Positions 32,345 through 42,492 of a DNA stretch of 64,000 nucleotides are shown here, piece by piece (position 1 is the stretch's first letter; each line of letters begins with the position of its first letter). The position numbers and the translations under genes are program-made. The stretch lies in assembly GCF_000004195.4 (NCBI RefSeq), contig NC_030678.2, positions 61,287,378 through 61,351,377 of the forward strand. The letters are read 5' to 3'. The notes below the pieces were generated by a model, which was not told where the DNA came from, searched no databases, and saw only the letters and a program-made list of their open reading frames with translations. Origin of the DNA: Xenopus tropicalis (Eukaryota > Chordata > Amphibia > Anura > Pipidae).

Positions 32345-34056
32345 AAATAATTATCTACAAGCAACCTTGGAGTGGCCTTCTACTGGCAAATGAGACAATA
32401 CTTTGAGAGTCAAAGAGAGAGACTAACAGGCCTATAGTTTCAGGCTGAGAACGGGATCCCTTTTTAAATAACGGCACCACATTAGCAATTCGCCAATCTC
32501 TCGGCACCATGCCAATTCTCAAGGAATCCTGAAAAATTAAGTGAAGAGACTTGGCAATCACAGCGCTCAGCTCATTTAATACCCTGGGATGAATCCCATC
32601 AGGTCCTGGACCTTTGTTTACCTTTTCCCTCCCGAGTGACCCACGTGTCAGTAGCTAAATTACTAGAACTGGGCATATTAAAAGGGAAGTCTTCATTAGC
32701 TGGCTCCTCAGATGTATAGACAGATAAAAAATAAGATATAAAAATCAACCAACTTACCCCCCCCCCCCCCCGTGATAATAAGGTTCCCACCCCTTCTTGT
32801 TTCGTTTTTTTACTATTCACATAATTAAAAAATAATTTTGGATTATTTTTACTCCTAGCTGCAATATCCCTTTCCATCTCTATTTTAGCTTGCCTGATAG
32901 CTTTTTTGCGTGCTTTATTTGCTTCCTTGTTCCTGATGAAAGTTTCTGCTGTCCCAGCTAACTTGAATGCTTGCTTTAAAAGCACGTTTTTTCTTACATA
33001 CCTCAACACTAACAGTTTTATTCAGCCATAAAGGTTTTGCTTTTCGATGCCTCTCCTTGCTTACAAGGGGAATATACTGTTGTGTATACTTGCAAATCAA
33101 TGTTTTTAAGATCTTCTATTTTCCTTCTGTCTAACCCCATAAAAAGCCTTTCCCAGTTGACACATTGCAGAGATGCCCTTATACTAGCAAAGTCTGCACA
33201 TATAAAATTGAGCGTTTTAGTTAATCCCTTATAGAGCTGTCTCTGCAGCATTATTTCAAAGGAGACCCTGTTGTGATTACTGATCACTGCTCCCCAAATG
33301 CTCACCCACACGAATGTTAGAATGAGTTCAGTATTATTAGATATTACCAGGTCCAAAATAGAGTCATTCCTAGTAGGCTCTTGAACCTCCTGAAATAAAA
33401 AGTTGTCATTTAGCATATTTACAAACCTACTAGCTTTTTCTGACTTAGCCACCCCATTACTCCAGTCAATGTCCGGATAATTAAAGTCCCCCATAATACT
33501 AACTTGACCCAGTTGTGAAGCCTCCTCCATTTGCAATAGTAGCTGGGCCTCATTCCCCTCACTTATACGGGGTGGTTTATAGCATACAACAATGATCATT
33601 TTCTTTGTAACCTTTAGCCTTGCTGAAATTTATACCCAAAGAGATTCAACATTTGCCTTGGCAATATCTTTACCACATGGCTTTAACTCTGACTTTACAT
33701 AAAGACAATCCCCTCCACCCTTTTTAATCTCTCTGTCCCTCCTAAAAAGTGTGTAACCTTTAAATTCACAGCCCAGTGGCATTTTTTATCCCACCAGATT
33801 CCAGTTATACCAATTAAACCATAATTTTCAATACATGCGATAGCTTGCAGCTCCCCTAATTTACCCGACCAAGCTCCATGCATTAGCCAGCATGCAGCGG
33901 AGATTACTACTTCTCCCTCTAATAATTACATTAGCTAAGTTAGCTCTAAGGTGAACATTAGTCTGTTTCTTTTGTAACAATGGACGCTCCTTATCTGATA
34001 AACTATATGCCCCCTCACTCCTCCCCCATGACCTTTGCTAATCCCACTGCCCTACA
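32345..34056 (-). pseudogene. CR1-like LINE ORF2 fragment (endonuclease and start of RT)
   Basis: ORF2 of CR1-like LINEs nicks target DNA and reverse transcribes the element. On the minus strand the endonuclease starts near 33890 ('GKLGELQAIACIENYGLIGI', 'WWD', 'FR.....R..GG'). It continues at 33599-33018 with 'IIVVCYKPPR', 'GDFNYPDIDW' and 'ILDLVISN'. The pre-RT block 'VPRDWRIANVVPLFKKGSRS' lies at about 32460-32525. After the 'R-P-V-S-L' block it stops at about 32345, so the RT catalytic core and 3' end are absent. Several frameshifts and a 15-base C run (32757-32771) break it. It is the downstream half of the LINE whose ORF1 is at 38094-38752; the LTR retrotransposon separates them. Confidence 0.82.
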
Positions 34057-34061
34057 CTAGC

Positions 34062-34690
34062 TGTCAGGATCAGCGGGATTCGAACACCACTTGGGATGTT
34101 CCTGGTGGCATGCATTTGCCTCTGTAGCCACTGGAGGCATTTGGGCTCTGTCTGTTTCTTCCCTTGTCTCCTACTTTCTGTCTGCTCTTTCCTCCGCCCA
34201 CTTCATTAACCTCATGTGTTTCCCATCTCCTAATCTTCACCCTTTATAAGCCTTTCCCTGACTATTGCCCCTTGCTTGGTCATTAATTGTCTTTCGTGAC
34301 CCTGCCGTCTGTTCCTGTGTCTGTGTCCTTGTTCTCGCTGGTTCCAAGCTCCAGTTCCGTGTCCTGATCCTGCCTTCTGCCTTGTTCCTGAGTCCTTTCT
34401 AGTTCTGCCTTGATTTCCCGGTTTTGACCTTGGCCTGTCCTTTACTTCGCTTGACTGCCGCTTGCCCTGACCTTTTGCCTGTTTTGGATTCTGCCTCTGC
34501 CTGCCGTTCAAGATTCAGTCTGTATATCCTTTGTGTGCACTGTTAAGTCACTAAGTTTATTAAAAGTTCTTCACCATCAACATGGCCTCTGACACCAGTT
34601 CTGTGACCTATGGCTACACTCCAGGTTACCCCGTCTTCAGGCTCCCACCTTCCTGGTACTCCACAGCGACTCCACAGGGAGATCGTGACA
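34062..34690 (+). repeat. 5' LTR of retrotransposon
   Basis: 629 bp, TGTCAGGATCAGCGGG to GATCGTGACA, with a TGTC...GACA inverted end. A TTTATAAG TATA-like box lies at 34241-34249 and an ATTAAA poly(A)-like signal at 34559-34564. By these marks U3 would end near 34270 and U5 begin near 34580. The ATG at 34582 therefore falls in U5 and would be on the transcript. The target duplication CTAGC precedes it at 34057-34061. Confidence 0.93.
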
Positions 34691-37415
34691 GAATGACCAA
34701 GCCATACAAAATGGAGCCTGCTGGTAACTCCTCCATGTCCTGTGATGTTGAACTACAACTCTCTACTGCTCCTTGGCTCTCTACCCTCAAGAAATACAAA
34801 GGTGAGGAAGATTCTTTTTCTGCCTTTCTGCTATCATGTAAAGCCTTAAGTTCTGCTACATTTTTTGTACAAGCCACTAATCCTTTAAGGAGTAGACTTA
34901 TAGCTCGTTATCTCCTAGAGGGAGATGCTCGTGTATGAGCCGAATGGTGCATTGCTGAAAAGGCCAGTTTTTTGGAGGATTCCTGTGCTTTTTTGTCCTA
35001 TCTGAAAGCTACTTTTACTGGGGATTTATTCCCAGTTACCTCTGACTCATTCTCTTCAAGTGCCACTGGGACTGCCGGTTCTGTAAAACCTTTCCCGTTT
35101 ACCCCTTCAGTCCCAAGATATTCACAGCTTGTTGAGTTAAATATATTGAATATCCACCAGCCTACTGTTCCTTCCTATTATGATTTTTATGATGAGGAAC
35201 TAGACTGTGAAGATGACTATACTGATTTTTCTGATTATGAAGATTGGGAAGATGTGGATACTGATGAGGATGAGATTCAAACTGCCATTAAACCCATGTC
35301 TGTTCATTTACCTTCAGTTCAGTCTGTAACTGCTCCCCTGTCGGCTTTGGCTGTTCCGCAGTCTGACATCAAACCTGTGACCATTTTCAAGTCTCTCAGA
35401 CCTGAACCCCAGTTCGTGAGTCTGTCTATTAAAAACCAGTCTCTTGCTCAAGTTCCTGCAGCCAAGCTTCCGGTGTCTGCTCCGGTGCCGGCTATCTCCC
35501 TGTCTGCTCCGGTGCCGGCTATCTCCCTGTCTGCTCCAGTGCCGGCTATCTCCCTGTCTGCTCCAGTGCCAGCTATCCCCCTGTCTGCTCCGGTGCCGGC
35601 TGCCCAGCTTCCAGTGTCTGCTCCAATGCTGGCTATCTCCATGCTATCTGCTCCAGGGCCGGCTGCCCAGCCTTCAGTACCTGCGTATTTGTCTATTTTT
35701 CTGGTACCTGCTCTCAGGCGGCTTGGTCCCTTGCCAGCTTTCCCACGGATTGGGCCTCTACCATCCCTCGGGCAGTCCAGCTCTGAACATTCATCGGCTC
35801 CTGTGCCAGTGCTTCAGTCTCCCGCTCCAGCCTCTGTGCCAGTGCCCCAGCAACAGCGGCCTTGTCCTGCCTCGGCTTCTGTGCCTGAACTGCAACCCTC
35901 AGCTTCTGTGCCTGAACTGCAACCCTCAGCTTCTGTGCCTGAACTGCAACCCTCAGCTCCTGTGCCGGCTCCCGAAAGCTGTCTGCTCCTGTGCCGGCTC
36001 CCCGAAAGCTGACTGCTCCAGTGTCAGCTGACTCCCTGCCCGCTCCTGTGCCAGTCTCCGCTCCTGTGCCAGTCTCCGCTCCTGTGCCGGCTCCCCGAAA
36101 GCTGACTGCTCCAGTGTCAGCTGACTCCCTGCCCACTCCTGTGCCAGTCTCCGCTCCTGTGCCAATCTCCGCTCCTGTGCCGGCTCCCCGAAAGCTGTCT
36201 GCTCCTGTGCCGGCTCCCCGAAAGCTGCTGCTGTCTGCTCTAGCACCTGCTGTTAACCTGCCGGTTCCTGCATCCGCAGTCCAGTCTCCGGTTCCTGCAT
36301 CCGCAGTCCAGTCTCCGGTTCCTGCCTTCCAGCCCGTGCCTGCTCCGGTGTCTGCCATCCAGCCCGTGCCTGCTCCGGTGTCTGCCATCCAGCCCGTGCC
36401 TGCTCCGGTGTCTGCCATCCAGCCCGTGCCTGCTCCGGTGTCTGCCATCCAGCCCGTGCCTCCTCCCGTACCAGCAGTCATGTCTGTGCCAGTTATCCAG
36501 TCATCAGTTCCAGCTCCTGTGCCAGCGGTCCTGCCCGTGACGGCTCCTGTGCCAGCTCCCATGTCAGCGGTTGTGCCTGTTCTCTCTTCAGTGCCAATGC
36601 TTCTGCCACCTGCCTCTGAGGACAAAATTGCTTCTGGGTCTACCTTCCCTGCTAGTGGATCTGGTGGTTCTGTTGTCACAGACTCTGCCAGTCCTGTTGC
36701 AGTGAGTGGTGGTCTTGTTGCTTCCCTGGGCATCTTTCTTCCACCTGTAATGGGTGTGTTTGATGGTGCTTCACCTGTAATGGGTGTCTATGATGGTCCT
36801 CCACCTGTAATGGGTGTGTTTGATGGTGCTTCACCTGTAATGGGTGTTTTGTGTGGCGTCTCATCCGCTGTGGCTCCTGACCCTGGCGTCTCATCCGCTG
36901 TGGCTCCTGACCCTGGCGTCTCATCCTCTGTGGCTCTCGATTCTGGCAACTTCTCTGTTCTAAATCCTGACCTTGGTGGCCTACCTTGTGTTAATGATCC
37001 TCTGGCTCCTGGCTTTGGCGACCCTTTGGCTTCGGCTTCTGTTCCTGGCGACCCTTTGGCTTCGACTTCTGATGACCCTCTGATTCTGGCTTCTGTTCCT
37101 GACGACCCTCTGGCTTCGGCTTCTGTTCCTGGCGACCCTCTGGCTTCAGCTTCTGTTCCTGGCGACCCTTTGGCTTCGACTTCTGATGACCCTCTGATTC
37201 TGGCTTCTGTTCCTGACGACCCTCTGGCTTTGGCTTCTGATCCTGGTTATTTTCAATTTTTTGCAGTTCTTTTGTTTTTGGTCTCTCTGGACTTGAAACT
37301 TTTGGACATTTTTTGGACTGCAAGCCTTAAGGACATTTTTGGTAGGAAAATGTTTAAAATATGTCCACCCGATCCTGGGATCGCCCAGTGGTCGATCCTC
37401 AAGGGGGGGGGGTAA
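34582..37415 (+). pseudogene. Gag-like, Pro/Ala/Val-repeat-rich ORF of the LTR retrotransposon
   Basis: The frame opens at 34582 inside the 5' LTR and runs through the whole interior to a TAA at 37413-37415, one base before the 3' LTR. Residues ~65-130 ('DSFSAFLLSCKALSS', 'LIARYLLEGDARV', 'AEWCIAEKASFLED') resemble the capsid N-terminal region of Gypsy-type Gag. An acidic Asp/Glu/Tyr-rich segment follows (35185-35280). From about 35455 to 37240 the protein is minisatellite-coded repeats (APVPA, SVPELQPSA, APVSAIQPVP, PPVMGVFDG, ASVPGDPLAS types). It ends in a hydrophobic tail ('FAVLLFLVSLDLKLLDIFW'). Two breaks are visible: an in-frame TGA at 34936-34938 and a one-base loss in a C run near 35973. 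No zinc knuckle or enzyme motif is seen. Role beyond Gag unknown. Confidence 0.72.
35475..37240 (+). repeat. mosaic of coding minisatellites
   Basis: At least five unrelated short tandem repeats, all with a unit length divisible by three. There are 27-bp units with 'CCGGTGCCGGCTATCTCC' (35478-35600) and 27-bp units 'GAACTGCAACCCTCAGCTTC' (35887-35960). Next come 30-bp units 'CAGCCCGTGCCTGCTCCGGT' (36329-36460) and 30-bp 'CACCTGTAATGGGTG' units (36750-36850). Then 30-bp 'GTCTCATCC.CTGTGGCTC' units (36857-36930), and 'GCGACCCTTTGGCTTCG' units (37018-37230). Confidence 0.9.
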
Positions 37416-38051
37416 TGTCAGGATCAGCGGGATTCGAACACCACTTGGGATGTTCCTGGCGGCATGCATTTGCCTCTGTAGCCACTGGAGGCATTTGGGC
37501 TCTGTCTGTTTCTTCCCTTGTCTCCTACTTTCTGTCTGCTCTTTCCTCCGCCCACTTCATTAACCTCATGTGTTTCCCATCTCCTAATCTTCACCCTTTA
37601 TAAGCCTTTCCCTGACTATTGCCCCTTGCTTGGTCATTAATTGTCTTTCGTGACCCTGCCGTCCTGTTCCTGTTCCTGTGTCTGTGTCCTTGTTCTCGCT
37701 GGTTCCAAGCTCCAGTTCCGTGTCCTGATCCTGCCTTCTGCCTTGTTCCTGAGTCCTTTCTAGTTCTGCCTTGATTTCCTGGTTTTGACCTTGGCCTGTC
37801 CTTTACTTCGCTTGACTGCCGCTTGCCCTGACCTTTTGCCTGTTTTGGATTCTGCCTCTGCCTGCCGTTCAAGATTCAGTCTGTATATCCTTTGTGTGCA
37901 CTGTTAAGTCACTAAGTTTATTAAAAGTTCTTCACTATCAACATGGCCTCTGACACCAGTTCTGTGACCTATGGCTACACTCCAGGTTACCCCGTCTTCA
38001 GGCTCCCACCTTCCTGGTACTCCACAGCGACTCCACAGGGAGATCGTGACA
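37416..38051 (+). repeat. 3' LTR of retrotransposon
   Basis: 636 bp, nearly identical to the 5' LTR. Differences seen are one base near 37459 (C for T), a 7-base expansion of TGTTCCTG-type sequence near 37662-37675, one base near 37779 and one near 37937. It ends GATCGTGACA and is followed by the CTAGC duplication. Confidence 0.94.
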
Positions 38052-38093
38052 CTAGCTTTCTCATAAAACGCTAGCTCACTCACCCCCCCATGT

Positions 38094-38752
38094 CTAGTTT
38101 AAACACTCCTCCAGCCTCCTAACCATTCTTTCCCGTAGCACAGCAGACCCCCTTACATTGAGGTGCAATCCGTCACTGCTGTATAGATCAGCCCAGTGCT
38201 CTAGGAACCCAAACCCTTCCTTCCTACACCAAGACTTTAGCCATGCCTTTAGCTCCCTAAGCTCCCACTGTCTCCCTAAACTTGCATGTGGCACCGGCAA
38301 AACTTCCGAAAAAATGACATTGGAGGACCTTTCCTTAATTTTAGAGCCTAGATCCCTGAACTCACTCTTTAAGGTCCTCCATCTACCATTCACTTTGTCA
38401 TTGGTACCAATATGTACCAAGACAGCTGGGTCATGCCCAGCCCCACCAAATAATTTGTAAACCCGATCAACCACATGCCGAACCCTGGCACCAGGAAGAC
38501 AGCAAACTGTTCGGTTATAGTGATCCGCTCTACAGATCATTCTGTCCACTTTCCTTATGATCCCCTATAACCACCATCTGTTTAGGCCTTGCTCTTCTCT
38601 CCTCTCCACCACTACTAGAGAAACTGGTCTCCCGGCTCATCTAGAACCGCCAGTCCAGTGTTGACACTCCCATCTTCTTTACTCAATCTGCCAAATCTGT
38701 TGGGATGCACAAACCCTGGCGCATCCTCCCTCTTCCATTCCCCCACACTCAT
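38094..38752 (-). pseudogene. CR1-like LINE ORF1 with SGNH/GDSL esterase domain
   Basis: Some CR1-like LINEs encode an ORF1 with an SGNH esterase domain, reported in the literature as typical of this group. Here the minus-strand start at 38752 (MSVGEWKREDAPGF) leads to two stops near 38610. Then comes a 'QMVVIGD' block I. The nucleophile Ser region is deleted with a frameshift right after GD (near 38560). The frame 38549-38094 is open, with 'AVLVHIGTND' (block III, Asn) and 'SSDGLHLNVRG' (block V, Asp and His). The stop at 38094 is about 40 bp from the LTR element's insertion site. It is the upstream half of the LINE at 32345-34056. Confidence 0.82.
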
Positions 38753-40565
38753 TGTTTAACTGTCACCCAGCTTACTGCCTTTTAATCCTTTCGCTGCCCC
38801 CCTACCCCGAAACTATCTGACCCCGCTAGCTAGTGAGCAAGAGACTCCTCTCAAGATTGTCAATCAAACGCAGTGTTGCAACTTGTTCCTTTAGGACTCT
38901 AACACAAGCTTCTAAAGTGGCAATTCGCTCACATCCAAAACAGAGGTATGCGCTTTGGAACTGTTATTCCACAACTGCATACATGTGGCAGGCTGTGCAC
39001 TGTGTCAGACCTTCAAAGTTGCTGCCACTCATTCTCCCAGTTACAGAAACAATTAAACCAAACTAGGGAAAAAGGAATAAATACAAATTGTGTACCTTGC
39101 CTGAAACTCCTTTTTGTTTGTAATTCCTGTGGTTTATAACTCCACTTACAGAGCCCCACTAACTCCTGTGGTTTATAACTCCACTTACAGAGCCCCCACT
39201 ATTTATACTGTCTGTTCAGGTGCAACTAATCAAACCCCACCCACCTCAAACTGAGGGTAACTACAAAGGAATGTAACTTCTGGCAAAAATGTCGTAAGCG
39301 TTATAGATCACCAAACTTTGTAACCAAAAACAGCAAATACTTTTGAAAAAATGAAACCGAACAGTTAAACAACACAATAATTTTGAATAAAGTTAATAAA
39401 ATGTACTTATCCCTTTTTTGGTTGAATTGAAAAAGCAAGTTGTTTCAACCAGCCTGTTAATTTATATTAGAAAGTTGCTTAGAATTACATTTCTTTTCTT
39501 TATTGAAGTTTTTGAGTATGATCTTTAGACAAGTTTTTGTAAATTAGATTTAATTGTGTTTATTATTGATGTTTTTTGTATGGGATGGTATGTTTTTCCT
39601 CCTGTTAAAATATAACATTACATTATAAACTGAAATAAATTGGATCTGTATGACAAAAATGTATATTTTCATAGTTTGATTTTTAAGGTATAGCAAAATA
39701 ATATAAATAATACAGTTCAAAAGGTAATGTTTATTTCTTATGTTATTTTAACGTAACGATATTGACTAAAACAAATGGCTTTAAAAAATGCAAGTTTCTT
39801 TGGTATACTTTAATTACACTGAAAGCAAATCATTTTCAGTATAAAGTAAACCCCCACAATACATCTTTTTCACTATTAAAAAAAATGCCACCATGATTAC
39901 TTTACTTATCAGTCACCAACTACAGCATGCAAAATCTGTCTGAACTGTTTATAATTATTTGACCTTTCCATTAATTAGTTGTTTTCCGCTTCCCATGATT
40001 ATGCATTTGGCTATTCTCCTGGGAATAACATTTTTTTAAAATATCTCTTGGCAGATCTGACTATTTGGAATTATCATCATTTTTATCTGTATTCTTACTT
40101 TTAAGCTGTATAAGGAATTATTGTATTTTTTGGTCTGACAGTAATAAAGAATGCATGTTTATATTTAGAATTTAACATTGATCCACAGCTAAAAGTACAT
40201 ACACATGCAGACCTAGAAAATATATTTCCACATGATATACCTGGTAATCTTGTACCTCTCTGTCTCATGAAAACCATAATAAAATATCTTCATAAGTAGC
40301 CACACACAATCTATATTTTCATACCATATTGGCTCATCCACATTAGAGGGCCAAAAAGGACTGACTCCAAAGGCTGATGAACTGCATATACTAAAAAGCA
40401 GTCTTGGGACCCAATGACCCAATGGAAGTAAGAAAGCAGGGCTTAACAAGGCTAGGAAGTCCCCCCCCCCCCCCCCTTCTTTCCCCTGTTCTGCAGACAG
40501 CTATTGATTAACAATTTTCCCCAGCCTTGGACAAAGGAGGAGGCTCCAGGGATAGCTTACCAGTT
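38753..40565. other. LINE 5' flank, then unannotated AT-rich sequence
   Basis: 38753 to perhaps 39240 may be the CR1-like LINE 5' untranslated region; a ~35-bp phrase 'ACTCCTGTGGTTTATAACTC' is tandemly duplicated at about 39123-39195. From 39240 to 40460 I see nothing supportable. A 16-base C run lies at 40461-40476. Confidence 0.4.
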
Positions 40566-40568
40566 CTA

Positions 40569-41998
40569 TGTCAGGATCAGTCAGAATTTGAACACTGGCT
40601 GATGTGTTTCTGGCAAAATGCATTGCCATTGGAGACATTTTGGGCTGGTTCTGACCAATTCTCTTGTCACTGGAATTATATGTCTGCTCCCTTTCCTCTG
40701 CCCACCTCATTATCCTCATGTGTTTCCCATCTTGCAATCTTGCACTGAGGTTCAATGTTGACAAGTGCAAAGTTATGCACCTTGGTAGAAATAATATAAA
40801 CGCAAACTATCTACTGAATGGTAGTGTGTTGGGGGTTTCCTTAATGGAGAAGGATCTAGGGGTTTTTGTAGATCACAAGTTGTCCAATTCCAGGCAGTGT
40901 CATTCTGTGGCTACTACAGCAAATAAAGTGCTGTCTTGTATAAAAAAGGGCATTGACTCAAGGGATGAGAACATATTTTTGCCTCTTTATAGGTCCCTGG
41001 TAAGGCCTCACCTTGAGTATGCAGTGCAGTTTTGGGCTCCAGTCCTTAAGAAGGATATTAATGAGCTGGAGAGACGTGCAACTAAACTGGTAAAGGGGAT
41101 GGAAGATTTAAGCTATGAGGTTAGACTGTCGAGGTTGGGGTTGTTTTCTCTGGAAAAGAGGCGCTTGCGAGGGGACATGATTACTCTGTACAAGTACATT
41201 AGAGGGGATTATAGGCAGTTGGGGGATGTTCTTTTTTCCCATAAAAACAATCAACGCACCAGAGGTCACCCCTATAGATTAGAGGAACAGAGCTTCCATT
41301 TGAAGCAGCGTAGGTGGTTTTTCACGGTGAGGGCAGTGAGGCTGTGGAATGCCCTTCCTAGTGATGTGGTAATGGCAGACTCTGTTAATGCCTTTAAGAG
41401 GGGCCTGGATGAGTTTTTGAACAAGCAGAATATCCAAGGCTATTGTGATACTAATATCTACAGTTAGTATTACTGGTTGTATATATATAGAGTTTATGTA
41501 TGTGAGTGTATAGATTGGTTAGTTTAGGTTGTGTGCTGGGTTTACTCGGATGGGTTGAACTTGATGGACAATGGTCTTTTTTCAACCCTATGTAACTATG
41601 TAACTATGACCCTTTATAAGCCTTTTCCTGACCATTGCACCTTTCTTGGTCATTGAGTTTCTTAAGCTGTTTCTGTGATCTTGCTTCTGGTCCCTCCTTG
41701 TCCTGTTCTTTGGATTCCCCGGTACTAATCCTTTGTCTGTTTATAACTTTGTCTGATTGCTGCCTGACCCAACCTTGGCCTGATTCTGGATTGTGTCCCT
41801 GCCTGCCGATTTCTACTATTCAAGTCTGTATAATCAATTATGTGCACTGTTACCTATCACTTTGTTCATTAAAGTTCACTGATTGATTATCAGTGATTCA
41901 TTGATTATCATGGCCTCTGATATCAATTCCACAGGTTACCCAGTTTTCAGGCTCCCAACTTCCTGGTACTCCACAGCTTCTCCTTAGGAGACGTGACA
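40569..41998 (+). repeat. old solo LTR of the same retrotransposon family, split by a LINE
   Basis: TGTCAGGATCAGTCAG to GAGACGTGACA aligns along its length with the LTRs at 34062 and 37416, including the TTTATAAG box, 'TTGCCTGCCG'-type text and the MASD start codon region. It is much more diverged. Flanks TTCTA (40564-40568) and TTCTG (41999-42003) give a 4/5 target duplication, and no internal region follows, so it is a recombined solo LTR. A CR1-like LINE 3' end occupies about 40743-41610. Confidence 0.85.
40743..41610 (+). mobile_element. 5'-truncated CR1-like LINE 3' end
   Basis: The open frame from about 40751 to 41467 encodes the last ~235 residues of a CR1/L2-type RT protein: 'FNVDKCKVMHLG', 'LGVFVDHKLS', 'YRSLVRPHLEYAVQFWAP', 'LERRATKLVKGM', 'RLSRLGLFSLEKRRLRGDMI' and 'VRLWNALPSDVV'. 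It is followed by a 3' UTR with 'TTGAACTTGATGGAC' and an ATGTAACT tandem tail. No stop interrupts it, so the copy is fairly young, but the catalytic RT core is absent. It lies within the solo LTR. The in-frame codons upstream of 40743 belong to that LTR. Confidence 0.88.
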
Positions 41999-42379
41999 TT
42001 CTGGTCCAGCAGGCGGGTGGATCAGCAGTGGAACCAGCATTTCCAGAGTTTCTGAGAGGTGGTGAGAAAGTGAGGACCTTGATGAGGATGGGGGTCCCAC
42101 TGGTGACAAGGAGACAAAAGGGGAACAGGTGGCCAATGTGTCTGGCGTATCTCAGCGGAGGTGCAGTGGTGGTGCAGCTAGAGGGCAGGAAGGAGCGGTA
42201 GTGCAGTCCTGTTGGAGATCCTGGAGTGGGGGACCAGAACAGAATAGGATAGAGCAGTCTCAGCACCAGTCAAGGGTCAGGAGGAGACAGGAGAGTCACA
42301 CCAGGTGCAGCTGGCACCTGTCAGCAAAGTTTTATGGCACACCTAAGAAGCAGATGACAGAGGAAGGAGGGACACTAAG

Positions 42380-42492
42380 TGAGCCTCCGCTGCAAATTTT
42401 CACAGAAACACCACTGTTTCCGAAACAATTTGCCAATGGCAAAATGCGGAAATTCGCTGCAAATCCATGCCGAAAAAAATCACTCATCACTA
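42380..42492. mobile_element. hAT-type MITE fragment (TAGTGATGAGC family)
   Basis: The right end is 'GGAAATTCGCTGCAAATCCA' then 'ATCACTCATCACTA'. The left part is missing or diverged and no TSD was found. Confidence 0.6.

Larger units (their letters stand above)
34062..38051 (+). mobile_element. young non-autonomous LTR retrotransposon, Gag-like ORF only
   Basis: A 3,990-bp element with 629- and 636-bp LTRs and a perfect 5-bp target duplication CTAGC (34057-34061 and 38052-38056). The LTRs differ by about three substitutions and one 7-bp indel, so insertion is recent. A polypurine tract AAGGGGGGGGGG (37401-37412) directly precedes the 3' LTR. I cannot recognise a primer-binding site starting TGG right after the 5' LTR. 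The 2.7-kb interior is one Gag-like, repeat-rich frame; no protease, RT, RNase H or integrase motifs are seen on either strand. LTR/TSD style suits a Ty3/Gypsy derivative, but the group is inferred. It sits inside a minus-strand CR1-like LINE. Confidence 0.9.

Noticed and set aside
34230..34511. 93-codon minus-strand frame, repeated at 37591-37872
   Set aside because: It lies wholly in the LTRs, opposite to the transcribed strand, and is highly repetitive Gly/Arg/Gln/Lys text with no domain.
35714..36733. 339-codon minus-strand open frame rich in GTGA/AGTG repeats
   Set aside because: It is the complement of the plus-strand coding minisatellites of the LTR element. Repeat units divisible by three keep the opposite strand open as well.
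36991..37469. Lys/Gln/Pro-rich minus-strand frames
   Set aside because: Also complements of the tandem repeats near the end of the LTR element's ORF; no independent domain.
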